Positions 42,990 to 52,282 of a DNA stretch of 64,000 nt are shown here, piece after piece; position 1 is the first letter of the stretch, and each line of letters starts with the position of its first letter. The translations under genes and the position numbers were made by a program. Below the pieces are notes generated by a model. It saw nothing but the letters and a program-made list of their open reading frames with translations. It was not told where the DNA came from and ran no database searches. The stretch is from Rikenellaceae bacterium (GTDB lineage: Bacteria > Bacteroidota > Bacteroidia > Bacteroidales > UBA932), in assembly GCA_900771005.1 (NCBI GenBank), contig CAAGMI010000060.1:1-64000 (forward strand), written 5' to 3'.

Positions 42990-43709
42990 TTATATTGAAA
43001 ACAGCTTGAACGCCGTATTCATCAGAATATAGACAATGAATATCAGCAGTGGTATCAGTGACCAGTTCAAAGAGAGAATTGCCACGATTGCCGCGCAAAT
43101 GGCGCAATTCACAAAGAAACATATTCTCTTCTGCTTCAGATTCTTTGAATCATCCTTTGAAAATTTCATTGAAATCATCGGAATCTCAGAAATCAGCAGA
43201 TAAGAAAGCACTACTGAAACGGCAGGGATGAACCAGTTTCCGGACGCCCACTCTGCCAGAATACTTGCCGGTTCGGCTGCAATATAGTAGCACAAAGCCG
43301 CGCACAATATTGCACAGGCCGGTGTAGGCAAACCTATGAAGCCGTGGCTCTGACGAGGGTCAACATTGAACTTGGCAAGCCTCAGAGCGCTGAAAACCGC
43401 TATTATGACCGGAATCAGGCAAAGCCAGCTTTCTCCGAAACGACATTCATACATGCACTTCATCATCAATACAGAAGGCAGTACACCGAAACTGACGACA
43501 TCGCACAACGAATCGAGCTCCTTACCTAAATCGGAATAAGCATGCAGGGCTCTTGCTGCAAGTCCGTCACAGAAATCGAATACGGCAGCGGCAAGCATCA
43601 GATAAAAAGCCCTGTCTGGATGCCCCCCGAAAGCGGCTATCACACCTAAGAATCCGCAAACGAGATTCATAGATGTGATAGTGTCGGGAAGATATTTGAC
43701 TATCTTCAT
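42990..43709 (-). CDS. pssA: CDP-diacylglycerol-serine O-phosphatidyltransferase
   Basis: 239-aa inner-membrane enzyme making phosphatidylserine from CDP-diacylglycerol and serine, first step to phosphatidylethanolamine. The CDP-alcohol phosphotransferase motif D-G-x2-A-R-x8-G-x3-D-x3-D is complete in FCDGLAARALHAYSDLG followed by KELDSLCD (about 47-70). About six to eight hydrophobic helices. Shares TAATG with the upstream C1 peptidase gene, an unlikely pair that may reflect only compact packing. Confidence 0.92.
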   Translation of the reverse strand: MKIVKYLPDTITSMNLVCGFLGVIAAFGGHPDRAFYLMLAAAVFDFCDGLAARALHAYSDLGKELDSLCDVVSFGVLPSVLMMKCMYECRFGESWLCLIPVIIAVFSALRLAKFNVDPRQSHGFIGLPTPACAILCAALCYYIAAEPASILAEWASGNWFIPAVSVVLSYLLISEIPMISMKFSKDDSKNLKQKRICFFVNCAICAAIVAILSLNWSLIPLLIFIVYILMNTAFKLFSI

Positions 43710-44896
43710 TACTTGATATTGAGTTTTGCCTTGAGATCCTTGCTCAATGCGCTCTTATGAAGGACGATATCCATGCTCTGAGCCTTTACGAAAGCCTCTG
43801 ATGCATACCAGATTCCCTTATACTTTCCGGTTTCTCCCCAGGAGTTCTTAACCATATAATACTTGTTGCCGAACTGATCCTTTGCGATACCGAAGATCTG
43901 CATTCCGTGGTCGTCTGTGATTGTCTTGTTGTCGAAATCTTTCTGACGCTGCTCCTGTGAAGCCTCTTTCTCGACGATGGTGTTGACAGCAGGTTTCTCG
44001 GAGTTGTCTTCTCCTACCCAATGTGCCTGGTCGGAACCCGCATTGCTGCTGGCCTTTGCGTCAACAAATATTGCAAGTCCGTCACGGGTGAATCCGGCTT
44101 CGCTGACGTCAGCGCCCCATGCTGCAGTGTATCCTTCATTGAGGGCCTTGTCGAGTGCATTCATGAATTCATCGATAGGTACATTGTATGCAGTATCCCA
44201 ACGCCAGTTGTCACAAACCTCAATGGCAAACTCCGTATAGAACGGATGGTGTGTGAATGATGTGAGGGAAACATAATCATCAGGGTTGAATTTGAGAGCA
44301 TCGCGGTATGATTGAGGAGTGTATTCCTTTCCATCAACCTTGAAAGTCGTAGGATATGCTCCGAGATATGCCTCGAGAATACCGTCGAATCCCCTCTTCC
44401 AAGCTGTTGTAAGTCTTCTGTTAGGGTTCTTTACTACAGCACCCACATATGCCTTGAGAACGGCGTCAAGCTCTGACTGTGCAGGGAGCTCGGTACCGTA
44501 ATTCATACCTGTCATCTCAGACTGAGGAACGATACCGTAGTCTCTGATCACGTCAAGTACGTCATCAGCCTCGGATCCTGCGGAGAAGGTGAGATTTCCG
44601 TCAAGACGGATAAATTTGTCAGCTCTGTCAGCATAGGAGTGAGCCACAACGAAAAACTCTGAAAGATCAGGATATTTTGCCTCATCCTTGATGCCGTTTA
44701 TACGGATAATCTCGGACTCCACGAAACCCAGTGTTGAATAGCACCAGCAGGTACCGCTGTTAGCCTGATTCTTTACAGAAGTGATAGGATTGGCTTTGAC
44801 AGTTGTGAATTCATAATCCGGCCAATTGATCTTAGCCTGAGCAAAAGCAGCGCAACATGCAAGTACCGCAATTGCAGAAATGACAAGTCTTTTCAT
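43709..44896 (-). CDS. Secreted C1-family cysteine peptidase (bleomycin hydrolase/PepC type)
   Basis: 395 aa with signal peptide (1-20, FAQAK). Catalytic C50 in NSGTCWCYST, H330 in DDHGMQIFG and N351 in KNSWGE form the papain-like triad; the oxyanion Gln lies at Q44. The length and the long region between Cys and His fit the bleomycin hydrolase/aminopeptidase C branch, which is normally cytoplasmic; in Bacteroidota exported versions are common. Probably degrades peptides in the periplasm or outside. Promoter overlaps the gapA terminator upstream. Confidence 0.88.
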   Translation of the reverse strand: MKRLVISAIAVLACCAAFAQAKINWPDYEFTTVKANPITSVKNQANSGTCWCYSTLGFVESEIIRINGIKDEAKYPDLSEFFVVAHSYADRADKFIRLDGNLTFSAGSEADDVLDVIRDYGIVPQSEMTGMNYGTELPAQSELDAVLKAYVGAVVKNPNRRLTTAWKRGFDGILEAYLGAYPTTFKVDGKEYTPQSYRDALKFNPDDYVSLTSFTHHPFYTEFAIEVCDNWRWDTAYNVPIDEFMNALDKALNEGYTAAWGADVSEAGFTRDGLAIFVDAKASSNAGSDQAHWVGEDNSEKPAVNTIVEKEASQEQRQKDFDNKTITDDHGMQIFGIAKDQFGNKYYMVKNSWGETGKYKGIWYASEAFVKAQSMDIVLHKSALSKDLKAKLNIK

Positions 44897-44918
44897 ATTA
44901 AATAGATTTTAACCACAC

Positions 44919-44950
44919 CAAATGTAAATAAAAAAAACGGGCTCTTCAAA
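44919..44950 (-). promoter_or_regulatory. Promoter of the C1 peptidase-pssA operon
   Basis: On the minus strand TTTG (44947-44950), 20-nt spacer, TACATTTG (44919-44926); leader about 16 nt. The -33 box lies in the loop of the gapA terminator hairpin. Confidence 0.6.
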
Positions 44951-44968
44951 CGAAGAACCCGTTTTTTT
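44931..44968 (-). terminator. Intrinsic terminator of gapA
   Basis: CGGGCTCTTC (44938-44947) and GAAGAACCCG (44952-44961) pair with one mismatch around an AAAC loop. A run of seven A/T flanks each side, so on the minus strand it ends CGTTTTTTT. Confidence 0.85.
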
Positions 44969-44984
44969 ACGACAAAGGGTTAAA

Positions 44985-45983
44985 TTACTTTGTGATGACT
45001 CTTGCCATTTCAAGAACTTTGTTTGAATAACCCCACTCGTTGTCATACCATGCGCAAACCTTAACGAAAGTAGGATCGAGCTGGATACCTGCCTTTACGT
45101 CAAAGATTGAAGTGCGGCTGTCGTTGCGGAAATCTGTAGAAACGACTGCATCTTCTGTATATCCGAGGATACCCTTGAGTTCGCCCTCTGAAGCCTTCTT
45201 CATAGCAGCGCAGATCTCCTCATAAGTTGCCGGTTTCTCAAGTTCGCAGGTGAGGTCAACGAAGCTGACGTCAGATGTAGGAACGCGGAGTGACATACCT
45301 GTGAGCTTTCCGTTGAGTGCAGGAAGAACCTTACCTACAGCCTTGGCAGCACCTGTTGATGAAGGGATGATGTTCTCGAGGATACCACGACCGCCTCTCC
45401 AGTCCTTCTTTGAAGGTCCGTCAACTGTCTTCTGTGTAGCAGTTGCAGCGTGTACTGTTGTCATGAGACCTCTCTTGATTCCGAATGTGTCATTGAGCAC
45501 CTTGGAAATAGGAGCGAGGCAGTTTGTTGTGCAGGATGCATTGGAGATGATATCCTGTCCGGCATATGTTGTGTGGTTAACACCATAAACGAACATTGGG
45601 GTAGCGTCCTTTGAAGGTGCTGACATGATGACTTTCTTTGCACCTGCCTGGATGTGCTTGCGAGCTTTCTCGTCCTCGAGGAAGAGACCTGTTGACTCAA
45701 CGACAACCTCAGCGCCTACCTCATTCCACTTGAGGTTTGCAGGATCCATCTCAGCTGTGAGGCGGATCTTCTTTCCATTGACGATGAGAGTGCTTCCTTC
45801 AACCTTGATGTCTCCCTGGAATGCTCCGTGTACTGAATCGTACTTGAGCATGTAAGCGAGATAATCAGGATCGAGAAGATCGTTGATACCTACGATCTCG
45901 ATGTCTTTTGAGAAATTCTCAACTGCAGCACGGAATACCATACGGCCGATACGACCAAATCCGTTAATACCTACTTTTACCAT
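44985..45983 (-). CDS. gapA: Glyceraldehyde-3-phosphate dehydrogenase (NAD, type I)
   Basis: 332 aa, glycolysis. NAD-binding GINGFGRIGR (5-14), D-like position typical of NAD use (INDL, 33-36), and catalytic C151 in SNASCTTNC. Codon choice looks highly biased, as expected for an abundant enzyme. Monocistronic: own promoter (-7 box 46035-46042) and strong terminator. Divergent from surE. Confidence 0.97.
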   Translation of the reverse strand: MVKVGINGFGRIGRMVFRAAVENFSKDIEIVGINDLLDPDYLAYMLKYDSVHGAFQGDIKVEGSTLIVNGKKIRLTAEMDPANLKWNEVGAEVVVESTGLFLEDEKARKHIQAGAKKVIMSAPSKDATPMFVYGVNHTTYAGQDIISNASCTTNCLAPISKVLNDTFGIKRGLMTTVHAATATQKTVDGPSKKDWRGGRGILENIIPSSTGAAKAVGKVLPALNGKLTGMSLRVPTSDVSFVDLTCELEKPATYEEICAAMKKASEGELKGILGYTEDAVVSTDFRNDSRTSIFDVKAGIQLDPTFVKVCAWYDNEWGYSNKVLEMARVITK

Positions 45984-46034
45984 TTTTTGATTTGATTATA
46001 GAGTTTAACAATAAATTCTGCCTGAAAAGCGACG

Positions 46035-46065
46035 CAAATTTATCAAATTTTAATCTGAAAATCAA
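46035..46065 (-). promoter_or_regulatory. Promoter of gapA
   Basis: On the minus strand TTG (46063-46065), 20-nt spacer, TAAATTTG (46035-46042). Start near 46028 gives a leader of about 45 nt, longer than most in this window. Confidence 0.55.
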
Positions 46066-46066
46066 T

Positions 46067-46074
46067 TATCTTTG
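46067..46074 (+). promoter_or_regulatory. -7 box of surE-lpxB
   Basis: TATCTTTG, 13 nt before the surE ATG at 46088; leader a few nt long. Confidence 0.5.
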
Positions 46075-46087
46075 TAAAAAATATACT

Positions 46088-46912
46088 ATGAAAATTCTAC
46101 TGGTAAATGACGACGGAATCAATGCCAAGGGCATACGCTCTCTGGCAGGAATCATGACTCAGTTCGGAGACGTTACCGTAGTCGCCCCGAAGCATCACCA
46201 GTCAGGCACTTCCATGGCTATTTCCTTGGGAGTAAGGCCTATTGCGGCAAAGTTCGTGGGAGTAGCCGATGGCATTAAATGGCATTACCTCGACGCTACC
46301 CCTGCAAGTTGTGCTAAGTACGGAATTGACATAGTATGCGCTGACGAACGGCCTGACGTCATAATCAGCGGCATCAACCACGGATTGAACTCATCCACGG
46401 CCATGTGGTACAGCGGAACGATAGGTGCTGCAAGGGAAGGCGCCCTGGCCGGCTTGATTTCCATCGGAGTATCCATAGACAATCTTTCCCATGATGCCGA
46501 CTTCACCGTCGTGGAGCAGCTGTTCCCCGATATCTTCAGGAAGATTATGAGCATCGCCCAAAAGGGAGTCGTATACAACGTCAATTTCCCCGACCTGCCT
46601 TCTGAACAGATCAAGGGAATAAGGGTAACCACACAGGGATTTGAAAAATGGGTGGAAGAGTTCGTTCCGTATAACAAGGAGATGTATGACAAATTCGGTG
46701 TCCTTGCCCAGTCGGATCCCGGAATGACGCTTCCCGTACCTGAAGAAGGCGAGATATTCTATATGATGGCCGGAGAAGTGCTCGCCGACCCGGCAAACAC
46801 GGAATTCACGGACAATTATGCCAACGAGCACGGTTACATATCGATAACTCCGCACAGCATAGACAATACCGATTACAACGAATTCAGAAGAATACAGGGC
46901 ATTTTCAAATGA
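46088..46912 (+). CDS. surE: 5'/3'-nucleotidase SurE
   Basis: 274 aa. Metal-dependent nucleoside monophosphate phosphatase, cytoplasmic. The N-terminal LLVNDDGINAKG (4-15) with D8 and D9, followed by APKHHQSGTSMA, SGINHGLN and YSGTIGAAREG, is diagnostic. The longer frame from 45992 would cover the divergent promoters and is rejected. The stop overlaps lpxB by 4 nt (ATGA), as in many Bacteroidota where surE precedes lpxB. Confidence 0.95.
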   Translation: MKILLVNDDGINAKGIRSLAGIMTQFGDVTVVAPKHHQSGTSMAISLGVRPIAAKFVGVADGIKWHYLDATPASCAKYGIDIVCADERPDVIISGINHGLNSSTAMWYSGTIGAAREGALAGLISIGVSIDNLSHDADFTVVEQLFPDIFRKIMSIAQKGVVYNVNFPDLPSEQIKGIRVTTQGFEKWVEEFVPYNKEMYDKFGVLAQSDPGMTLPVPEEGEIFYMMAGEVLADPANTEFTDNYANEHGYISITPHSIDNTDYNEFRRIQGIFK

Positions 46913-48012
46913 AATACTACATCATAGCAGGAGAAGCTTCCGGAGACTTGCACGGAGGAAATCTGATAAAAGGACTGAGGGCCGAGGACCCGCAGGCCCA
47001 GATCAGGGTGTGGGGCGGTGAGATGATGCAGGAGGCGGGAGCGGAGCTGGTACACCATTATAAGGAAGGAGCCGTGATGGGAGTCACGGATGTGCTCGGG
47101 AAGGGATTCAAATTATTGAAGAATCTTTCCGTCTGCAAGAAAGACATCTCCGACTGGTGTCCCGACGTTGTTATCCTGATAGATTATCCGGGATTCAACT
47201 TCAAGATAGCGGAATACGCCCACAAGAAGGGCTTCAAGGTTTTTTATTACATTGCACCGAAGACCTGGGCAAGCCGTGAGAGCAGAAACAGAAAACTCAA
47301 GAAATATATTGACCGTCTCTTCATCATATTCCCTTTTGAAAAGGCTTATTTCGACAAGCACGACATTCCGTACGTATATAAGGGCAATCCACTGATAGAT
47401 GCAATAGACAGACACGAATACGTCCGTCCCGTAGAAGGAAAGTACATCGCGCTGCTTGCAGGTTCAAGGAAGGGAGAGATATCCAGAATGATGCCTGTAT
47501 GCATGCAAGTTGCGGACAGATTCCCGGGATACAGGTTTGTCATTGCGGGTGCACCGTCACGCACCGAAAAGGATTACAGGAAATTCATCGGGAACAGGGA
47601 TAACGTCGAGCTTCTGTTCAGCCGCACCTATGACATACTCAAATATGCCGAAGCCGCAGTGATAAATTCAGGGACGGCTTCCCTTGAAGCGGCCCTCATA
47701 GGGACTCCGCAGGTCGTATGCTGGTCTTCGTCCGCCATCACTATCTTTGTCGCAAAGAACATACTCAAAGTGATGGACCACATCAGATTCATCTCCCTTG
47801 GCAATCTGATTATGAACAAGTTCGTATTCCAGGAACTGATACAGGACAGCTTCAACCCGGACAATGTCACTGAGGAGTTGCGCAATCTGCTGGAAGACAG
47901 CGATTACAGGAGCGAAATGAAGCTTGACTACAAGCAGATACGGAATGAACTTGGAGGGCAGGGCGCCTCTTCTGCAGTGGCGAAGGCCATGATCGAAGAA
48001 TTGAGGAAGTGA
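46909..48012 (+). CDS. lpxB: Lipid-A-disaccharide synthase
   Basis: 367 aa, membrane-associated GT19 glycosyltransferase joining UDP-diacylglucosamine with lipid X in lipid A synthesis. Seen: IIAGEASGDLHGG (4-16), GVTDVLGK, YYIAPKTWASRESR, LLAGSRKGEI and the C-terminal NSGTASLEAAL donor-binding stretch. Normal length. Its stop codon TGA directly abuts the stop of the convergent yggS gene (TGATCA, no gap). Confidence 0.95.
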   Translation: MKYYIIAGEASGDLHGGNLIKGLRAEDPQAQIRVWGGEMMQEAGAELVHHYKEGAVMGVTDVLGKGFKLLKNLSVCKKDISDWCPDVVILIDYPGFNFKIAEYAHKKGFKVFYYIAPKTWASRESRNRKLKKYIDRLFIIFPFEKAYFDKHDIPYVYKGNPLIDAIDRHEYVRPVEGKYIALLAGSRKGEISRMMPVCMQVADRFPGYRFVIAGAPSRTEKDYRKFIGNRDNVELLFSRTYDILKYAEAAVINSGTASLEAALIGTPQVVCWSSSAITIFVAKNILKVMDHIRFISLGNLIMNKFVFQELIQDSFNPDNVTEELRNLLEDSDYRSEMKLDYKQIRNELGGQGASSAVAKAMIEELRK

Positions 48013-48672
48013 TCAAACACCTCTCTGACCGAATATGGCGCTGCCGATTCTCACAATCGTAGCGCCGTTTTTTATGGCTATCCTCCAGTCACCTGACATA
48101 CCTATTGACAACTGGTTGAAATCCTTCTGTTCCGGGAAAAGATCAACAAGATATGCCATAAAGGAATCGATCCTCTGGAAATCGGCATTTACGACAGACT
48201 CGTCCTCTGTATTGGAAGCCATACCCATAAGCCCTCTGAACCTTATTCCGGAGTACTTGTCCGCATTGAAAAGGATATCCAGAATATCTTCCTCGTGGAA
48301 GCCCTGTTTGGTTTCTTCCGCTCCGATATGGAGTTCAAGGAGGACATCGACATTTTTGTTGTTCTCTCTCCCCCACTTGTCAATTTCCTGAAGGAGATGT
48401 ATGCTGTCAACCGACTCGACCATTGAAGCGTAAGGCAGTACCATCTTAAGCTTGTTGGTCTGAAGATGACCGATAAAATGCCATTCTATGTCCGTTTTGC
48501 CAATAGTCTCGACTTTGGATGCGAATTCCTGCGGACGCGATTCCCCGAACACCCTCTGTCCGGCCTCGTATGCTTCAAGGATGGATTCCACAGGGTGGAA
48601 TTTCGAAACTGCCACCAGTTTTACTTCTGATGGCAGTTCATTGATTATTGCTTGAAGATTATCTGCGAGCAT
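48013..48672 (-). CDS. YggS family PLP-binding protein (PLP homeostasis protein)
   Basis: 219 aa alanine-racemase-fold single-domain protein. PLP lysine K24 in LVAVSKFHP, plus FGESRPQEFASK, WHFIGHLQTNK and the phosphate-binding SIGMSGD. Family members carry PLP but have no known enzymatic turnover and help balance vitamin B6 and amino acid pools. ATG at 48672 chosen; the reading to 48795 has no family support. It overlaps yidC by 14 nt and is the last gene of the DUF349-yidC-yggS operon. Confidence 0.9.
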   Translation of the reverse strand: MLADNLQAIINELPSEVKLVAVSKFHPVESILEAYEAGQRVFGESRPQEFASKVETIGKTDIEWHFIGHLQTNKLKMVLPYASMVESVDSIHLLQEIDKWGRENNKNVDVLLELHIGAEETKQGFHEEDILDILFNADKYSGIRFRGLMGMASNTEDESVVNADFQRIDSFMAYLVDLFPEQKDFNQLSIGMSGDWRIAIKNGATIVRIGSAIFGQRGV

Positions 48673-50473
48673 TCTGTTTGGCCTGTTGCTGCTGAAGTTT
48701 CTGCGCTTCCTCCAATCTCTGCTGCCACTTGCTCTTAGGGAGTGGCTTGCCTTTGCTTGCCTCCACCTTTGCCAGGATCTTGGCAGGATCCACACAGTAC
48801 TTTCTGATAAACCATACCTCGAACATAGCGATCAGCTGTGACAGGAGATAATAGTAACTCAGTCCGGCGGAAAGATTGTTACAGATGAAAAACATCATGA
48901 TAGGCATCATCCATACGCTCATGAACTGCATGCTCTTCGCACTAGGGTCATTTGCCGTAGGCTGATTTGCCATTGTCATCTTGGAATAAAGCCACATCAC
49001 GACTGCCATCAGCAGTGCGAACAGCGACAGATGGTCTCCAAGAAGAGGAATCCTCGTGCCGAAATCTACGATACTGTCATATGTACTCAAGTCCTTCGCC
49101 CAAAGGAATCCCTGCTGTCTCAACTCTATTGATGCAGGGAAGAATCTGAACATTGCCCAAAGGATAGGGAATGTAAGCAATGTAGGAAGGCACCCTCCCA
49201 TCATGCTCACGTCAGCCCTCTTGTACAGATCCATAGTGGCCTGCTGTTTCTTGAGCTGGTCCTGCTGATTGCCGGTGTTGGGATATTTTGCGTTTATTTT
49301 CTCGATTTCCGGTCTCAAGGCCTGCATCTTCGCCGATGACGCATACGACTTGTATGTGAAAGGCAGTACCACAATCTTTATCACCAGAGTCATGAGAAGT
49401 ATTATGATACCGAAGTTGGCGATGAACTTATGAAGGAAATTGAAAAGAGGGATTATCACAAACTTTGTGAACCACCCGACGAGCCATCCTCCCAGAGGAA
49501 TGGTCTTCTCATATTTCTGATCGTAGGATTTCAGTGTCTGATAGTGATTCGGGCCGAAATAGAATTCGAAAGGCACGACCACGTCGGCTCCCGGTGTGAA
49601 TTCTTTTCTCATCTTCGCCTCACATGCCATCAGATTGCGGTCCGGGTCATCCTGTGAAAGGAAATTGGCAGTCAATTCTCCGGAAGAGAACTCGTCCTTA
49701 CACCTCATTATGGCAGAGAAGAACTGCTGATGGAAAGCGAACCAGCTGAGCTTGGAATCTATGCGTTTGCTTCCACTCCTGCCTCTGGCCATTTCAGCAG
49801 GCTTCTTTTCGCCGTCGAAGTAATAATCAACCTTTGAATACTGCACCTCGTTCTTGTATCCCTTTTCCATTCGAGGTATGACCACCGAGAAATCAATGTC
49901 GAAAGAATTCACATTCCTAGGGATTACATTTCCCAGGCCGACGAATGAGAGTTCATTGTCAACAAGGTACTCGTCATCATTGAGCACATACTTCTGCTGG
50001 ATATATCCGCCTGCTGCGAAAGGAAGACGCATGACGATGCTGTTTTCCGTCTTCTCAGCAATCTGGAACACAAAGTCCGACGTATTTATATATTCCCCGG
50101 CATAGAGGCTGACAGCATATCTGCTGGCATCCGGACGGAAAAGATATAACTGAGTGCTGTCGTAATTGTAATAATCCTTGACAAGCACACTGTAGGGCTG
50201 TGCCCCCTTGGTGTTGAATTCAATCTTGATCCTGCTGTTCTCAAGGGATACTATTTCCCCTTCCAGGGAATGCGTTGACTGAAGCAGGGAATCCTTGAAT
50301 GCAGGAAGACTCTCCTCTTCCGGCGTCTCCACGATTACTTCTGGAGAGACCACCTCCGCAACTTCCTGTGGGTGCTCCTGCTCATATTTTTTCGCCCTGT
50401 CATTCTGATAGAGCGTGAAGCCGAGAAGGATACCGGCTATCAGCACAAATCCGATTACCGAATTCTTATCCAT
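48659..50473 (-). CDS. yidC: Membrane protein insertase YidC
   Basis: 604 aa. N-terminal membrane anchor (6-22), a large periplasmic beta domain (about 60-340), then the conserved 60-kDa insertase core with five helices (about 350-560: GIIILLMTLVIKIVVLPFTYKSY, MFFICNNLSAGLSYYYLLS). A basic, Gln-rich tail (KWQQRLEEAQKLQQQQAKQN) ends the protein, as in other gram-negative YidC with ribosome-contacting tails. Inserts and folds inner-membrane proteins. Shares one base with the DUF349 gene upstream (ATG overlaps stop). Confidence 0.96.
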   Translation of the reverse strand: MDKNSVIGFVLIAGILLGFTLYQNDRAKKYEQEHPQEVAEVVSPEVIVETPEEESLPAFKDSLLQSTHSLEGEIVSLENSRIKIEFNTKGAQPYSVLVKDYYNYDSTQLYLFRPDASRYAVSLYAGEYINTSDFVFQIAEKTENSIVMRLPFAAGGYIQQKYVLNDDEYLVDNELSFVGLGNVIPRNVNSFDIDFSVVIPRMEKGYKNEVQYSKVDYYFDGEKKPAEMARGRSGSKRIDSKLSWFAFHQQFFSAIMRCKDEFSSGELTANFLSQDDPDRNLMACEAKMRKEFTPGADVVVPFEFYFGPNHYQTLKSYDQKYEKTIPLGGWLVGWFTKFVIIPLFNFLHKFIANFGIIILLMTLVIKIVVLPFTYKSYASSAKMQALRPEIEKINAKYPNTGNQQDQLKKQQATMDLYKRADVSMMGGCLPTLLTFPILWAMFRFFPASIELRQQGFLWAKDLSTYDSIVDFGTRIPLLGDHLSLFALLMAVVMWLYSKMTMANQPTANDPSAKSMQFMSVWMMPIMMFFICNNLSAGLSYYYLLSQLIAMFEVWFIRKYCVDPAKILAKVEASKGKPLPKSKWQQRLEEAQKLQQQQAKQNARR

Positions 50474-52194
50474 TATTCCTCACCCTCCTCTGCTTTTCTG
50501 ATCTTTTCTTCGAGACCCTTAAGTTCTTCCTTGGCCTTGGCAATCCTATCCTGCATCTGTTTGATCAGCGGCTCGGAGTTCTTTGACGCAGAGAAGAATC
50601 CGATGTTATTCTCGTAAGTGACTATATCCTGCTCGAGAGCGTGATATTTCTCAATAAGAAGGTCCTTAGGACTCTTTGCATTGCGAGCAAACGTCCGCCT
50701 GTCCTGATTCCTCTGTCCGAACAGAGGGAATTTCTCCTGCATCGCGTCCTTGAATGCCTTAGTAATATTGTCCTTCTCCTTGAATGGAACAAAGCCTATT
50801 GCCTGCCAGCGTTCGCTGAATGAACGCATTGCGTCGGCATTGGCAGTCTCGCTGTCAGTACTCTCGTAAGCAAGGATTTCTTCGATGAGTTTCTTCTTTG
50901 CCTTGAGATTTCCGTAAAAATCGTTCTCCGGCTTTGCCTGCTTGTCCCTTTCTTCAAAGAATGCGTCACAGGCGGCACGGAATCGTTTCCAGAGCTGTTC
51001 AGACTTCTTGCGAGGTACCGCACCTATCTCCTTCCACTGTTTCTGCAGTGAGATGAGCTGGTCGGTTGTCTTTTTCCACTCGGTACTGTCCTTCAGAGCT
51101 TCAGCCTGCTCTATCAGGGACATCTTCTTCTCGAAGTTCTCATTCATCGAATCCTTGAATTGAGAATAGAACTCGCGCTTGCGCTCGAAGAACTTGTCAC
51201 AAGCCGCACGGAAACGGTCATAGACTTTCTGATTCTCCTTCTTTGTGGCGAAACCTATCTTGCGCCATCTTGCCTGAATGTCCTCTATGCTCTTGCTGAG
51301 CTCATTCCACTCATTGGAAGATTTTATCTCCTTCTCAGCAATGGCTTCCACTTCCTCGCAGAGCCCGAGCTTGGCCTCGAGATTCTCCGTCTGGCTTTCC
51401 TTAAGCTCTTCGAAATGAGCCTGATATTTCTTGTTTATGACTGAAGTTGCTGCCTTGAACCTGTTCCAGATATCTTCTCTGTATTCCTTTGCCACAGGTC
51501 CGAATTCCTTCCACTGTTCGTGCAGTTTCTGGAGTTCGTGGAAAGCATTCACTATATTTTCATTCTCGGAGAGCTTCTCTGCAGCATCACAGAAAGCAAG
51601 CTTGGCCTCGAGATTCTTCTTGAAGTCCAGATCCCTGAGATCCCTGTTTATCTTGACCATATCGTAGAACTTCTCGACGAGGAACTGATATGTATCATTG
51701 ATGTCTCTGAATTTCGAAGTCGGTACAGGGCCGGCCTCACGCCACTTGTTCTGCAGCTCACGGAAGGTATTGAATGATGCGCTCACATCATCCTGACCTT
51801 CGATCAAAGAACGGAGTTCGTCTATGACAGCCTGTTTCTTCACCAGATTCTCCTCTCTCTGCGCCTCCTGCTGTCTGTTGAACTCGGCACGCTCCTTCTT
51901 ATAGTCTGCATACAGTGCCTTGAAGTTTTCCTCGACTGCGACAAAAGAATTCTCCTGCTGCTCGCCGTTTTCTGACTTCAGTTTAAGCAATAACTTGTAA
52001 AATGCTGATTTGATGGATTCAGCTTCCTTTGAACGAAGCATTGAGTCTGCACCGTCCTTCAAACCCTGAAACAGTTCGGAAAGTTCCGCCAGTGTTTTGT
52101 CTGCAAGATTAAGGGATGCTTCTTTTACCTCTTCGGCTTCATTCTTTTCAATTACATCTGAAGAAAGCTCTTCAGGAACTAAATTTTCGCTCAT
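50473..52194 (-). CDS. DUF349 repeat protein
   Basis: 573 aa, cytoplasmic, acidic and coiled-coil rich. At least five DUF349 repeats of about 70 residues are visible, each with a core like W-K-E-x-G-x-V/A-P-x3-x2-LW-x-R-F-x-A-A-x-D-x-F-F (for example WRKIGFATKKENQKVYDRFR and WKEIGAVPRKKSEQLWKRFR). Function unknown; DUF349 proteins are universal in Bacteroidota. First gene of the operon with yidC and yggS. -7 box TATATTTG lies at 52223-52230. Confidence 0.88.
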   Translation of the reverse strand: MSENLVPEELSSDVIEKNEAEEVKEASLNLADKTLAELSELFQGLKDGADSMLRSKEAESIKSAFYKLLLKLKSENGEQQENSFVAVEENFKALYADYKKERAEFNRQQEAQREENLVKKQAVIDELRSLIEGQDDVSASFNTFRELQNKWREAGPVPTSKFRDINDTYQFLVEKFYDMVKINRDLRDLDFKKNLEAKLAFCDAAEKLSENENIVNAFHELQKLHEQWKEFGPVAKEYREDIWNRFKAATSVINKKYQAHFEELKESQTENLEAKLGLCEEVEAIAEKEIKSSNEWNELSKSIEDIQARWRKIGFATKKENQKVYDRFRAACDKFFERKREFYSQFKDSMNENFEKKMSLIEQAEALKDSTEWKKTTDQLISLQKQWKEIGAVPRKKSEQLWKRFRAACDAFFEERDKQAKPENDFYGNLKAKKKLIEEILAYESTDSETANADAMRSFSERWQAIGFVPFKEKDNITKAFKDAMQEKFPLFGQRNQDRRTFARNAKSPKDLLIEKYHALEQDIVTYENNIGFFSASKNSEPLIKQMQDRIAKAKEELKGLEEKIRKAEEGEE

Positions 52195-52222
52195 AGTGAT
52201 GGAGTTAAATTATTATAACCTT

Positions 52223-52230
52223 CAAATATA
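52223..52230 (-). promoter_or_regulatory. -7 box of the DUF349-yidC-yggS operon
   Basis: TATATTTG on the minus strand; start near 52216, leader about 22 nt. Confidence 0.5.
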
Positions 52231-52253
52231 CTTAAATTTTCGAAGAAATAGGT

Positions 52254-52261
52254 TACTTTTG
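52254..52261 (+). promoter_or_regulatory. -7 box of trmD
   Basis: TACTTTTG, fitting TAnnTTTG; start near 52268, leader about 15 nt. Confidence 0.5.
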
Positions 52262-52282
52262 CAGGTCTAACAGTATTCCTAT

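Noticed and set aside
45992..46087. Upstream extension of surE
   Set aside because: Contains both divergent promoters and has no family similarity.
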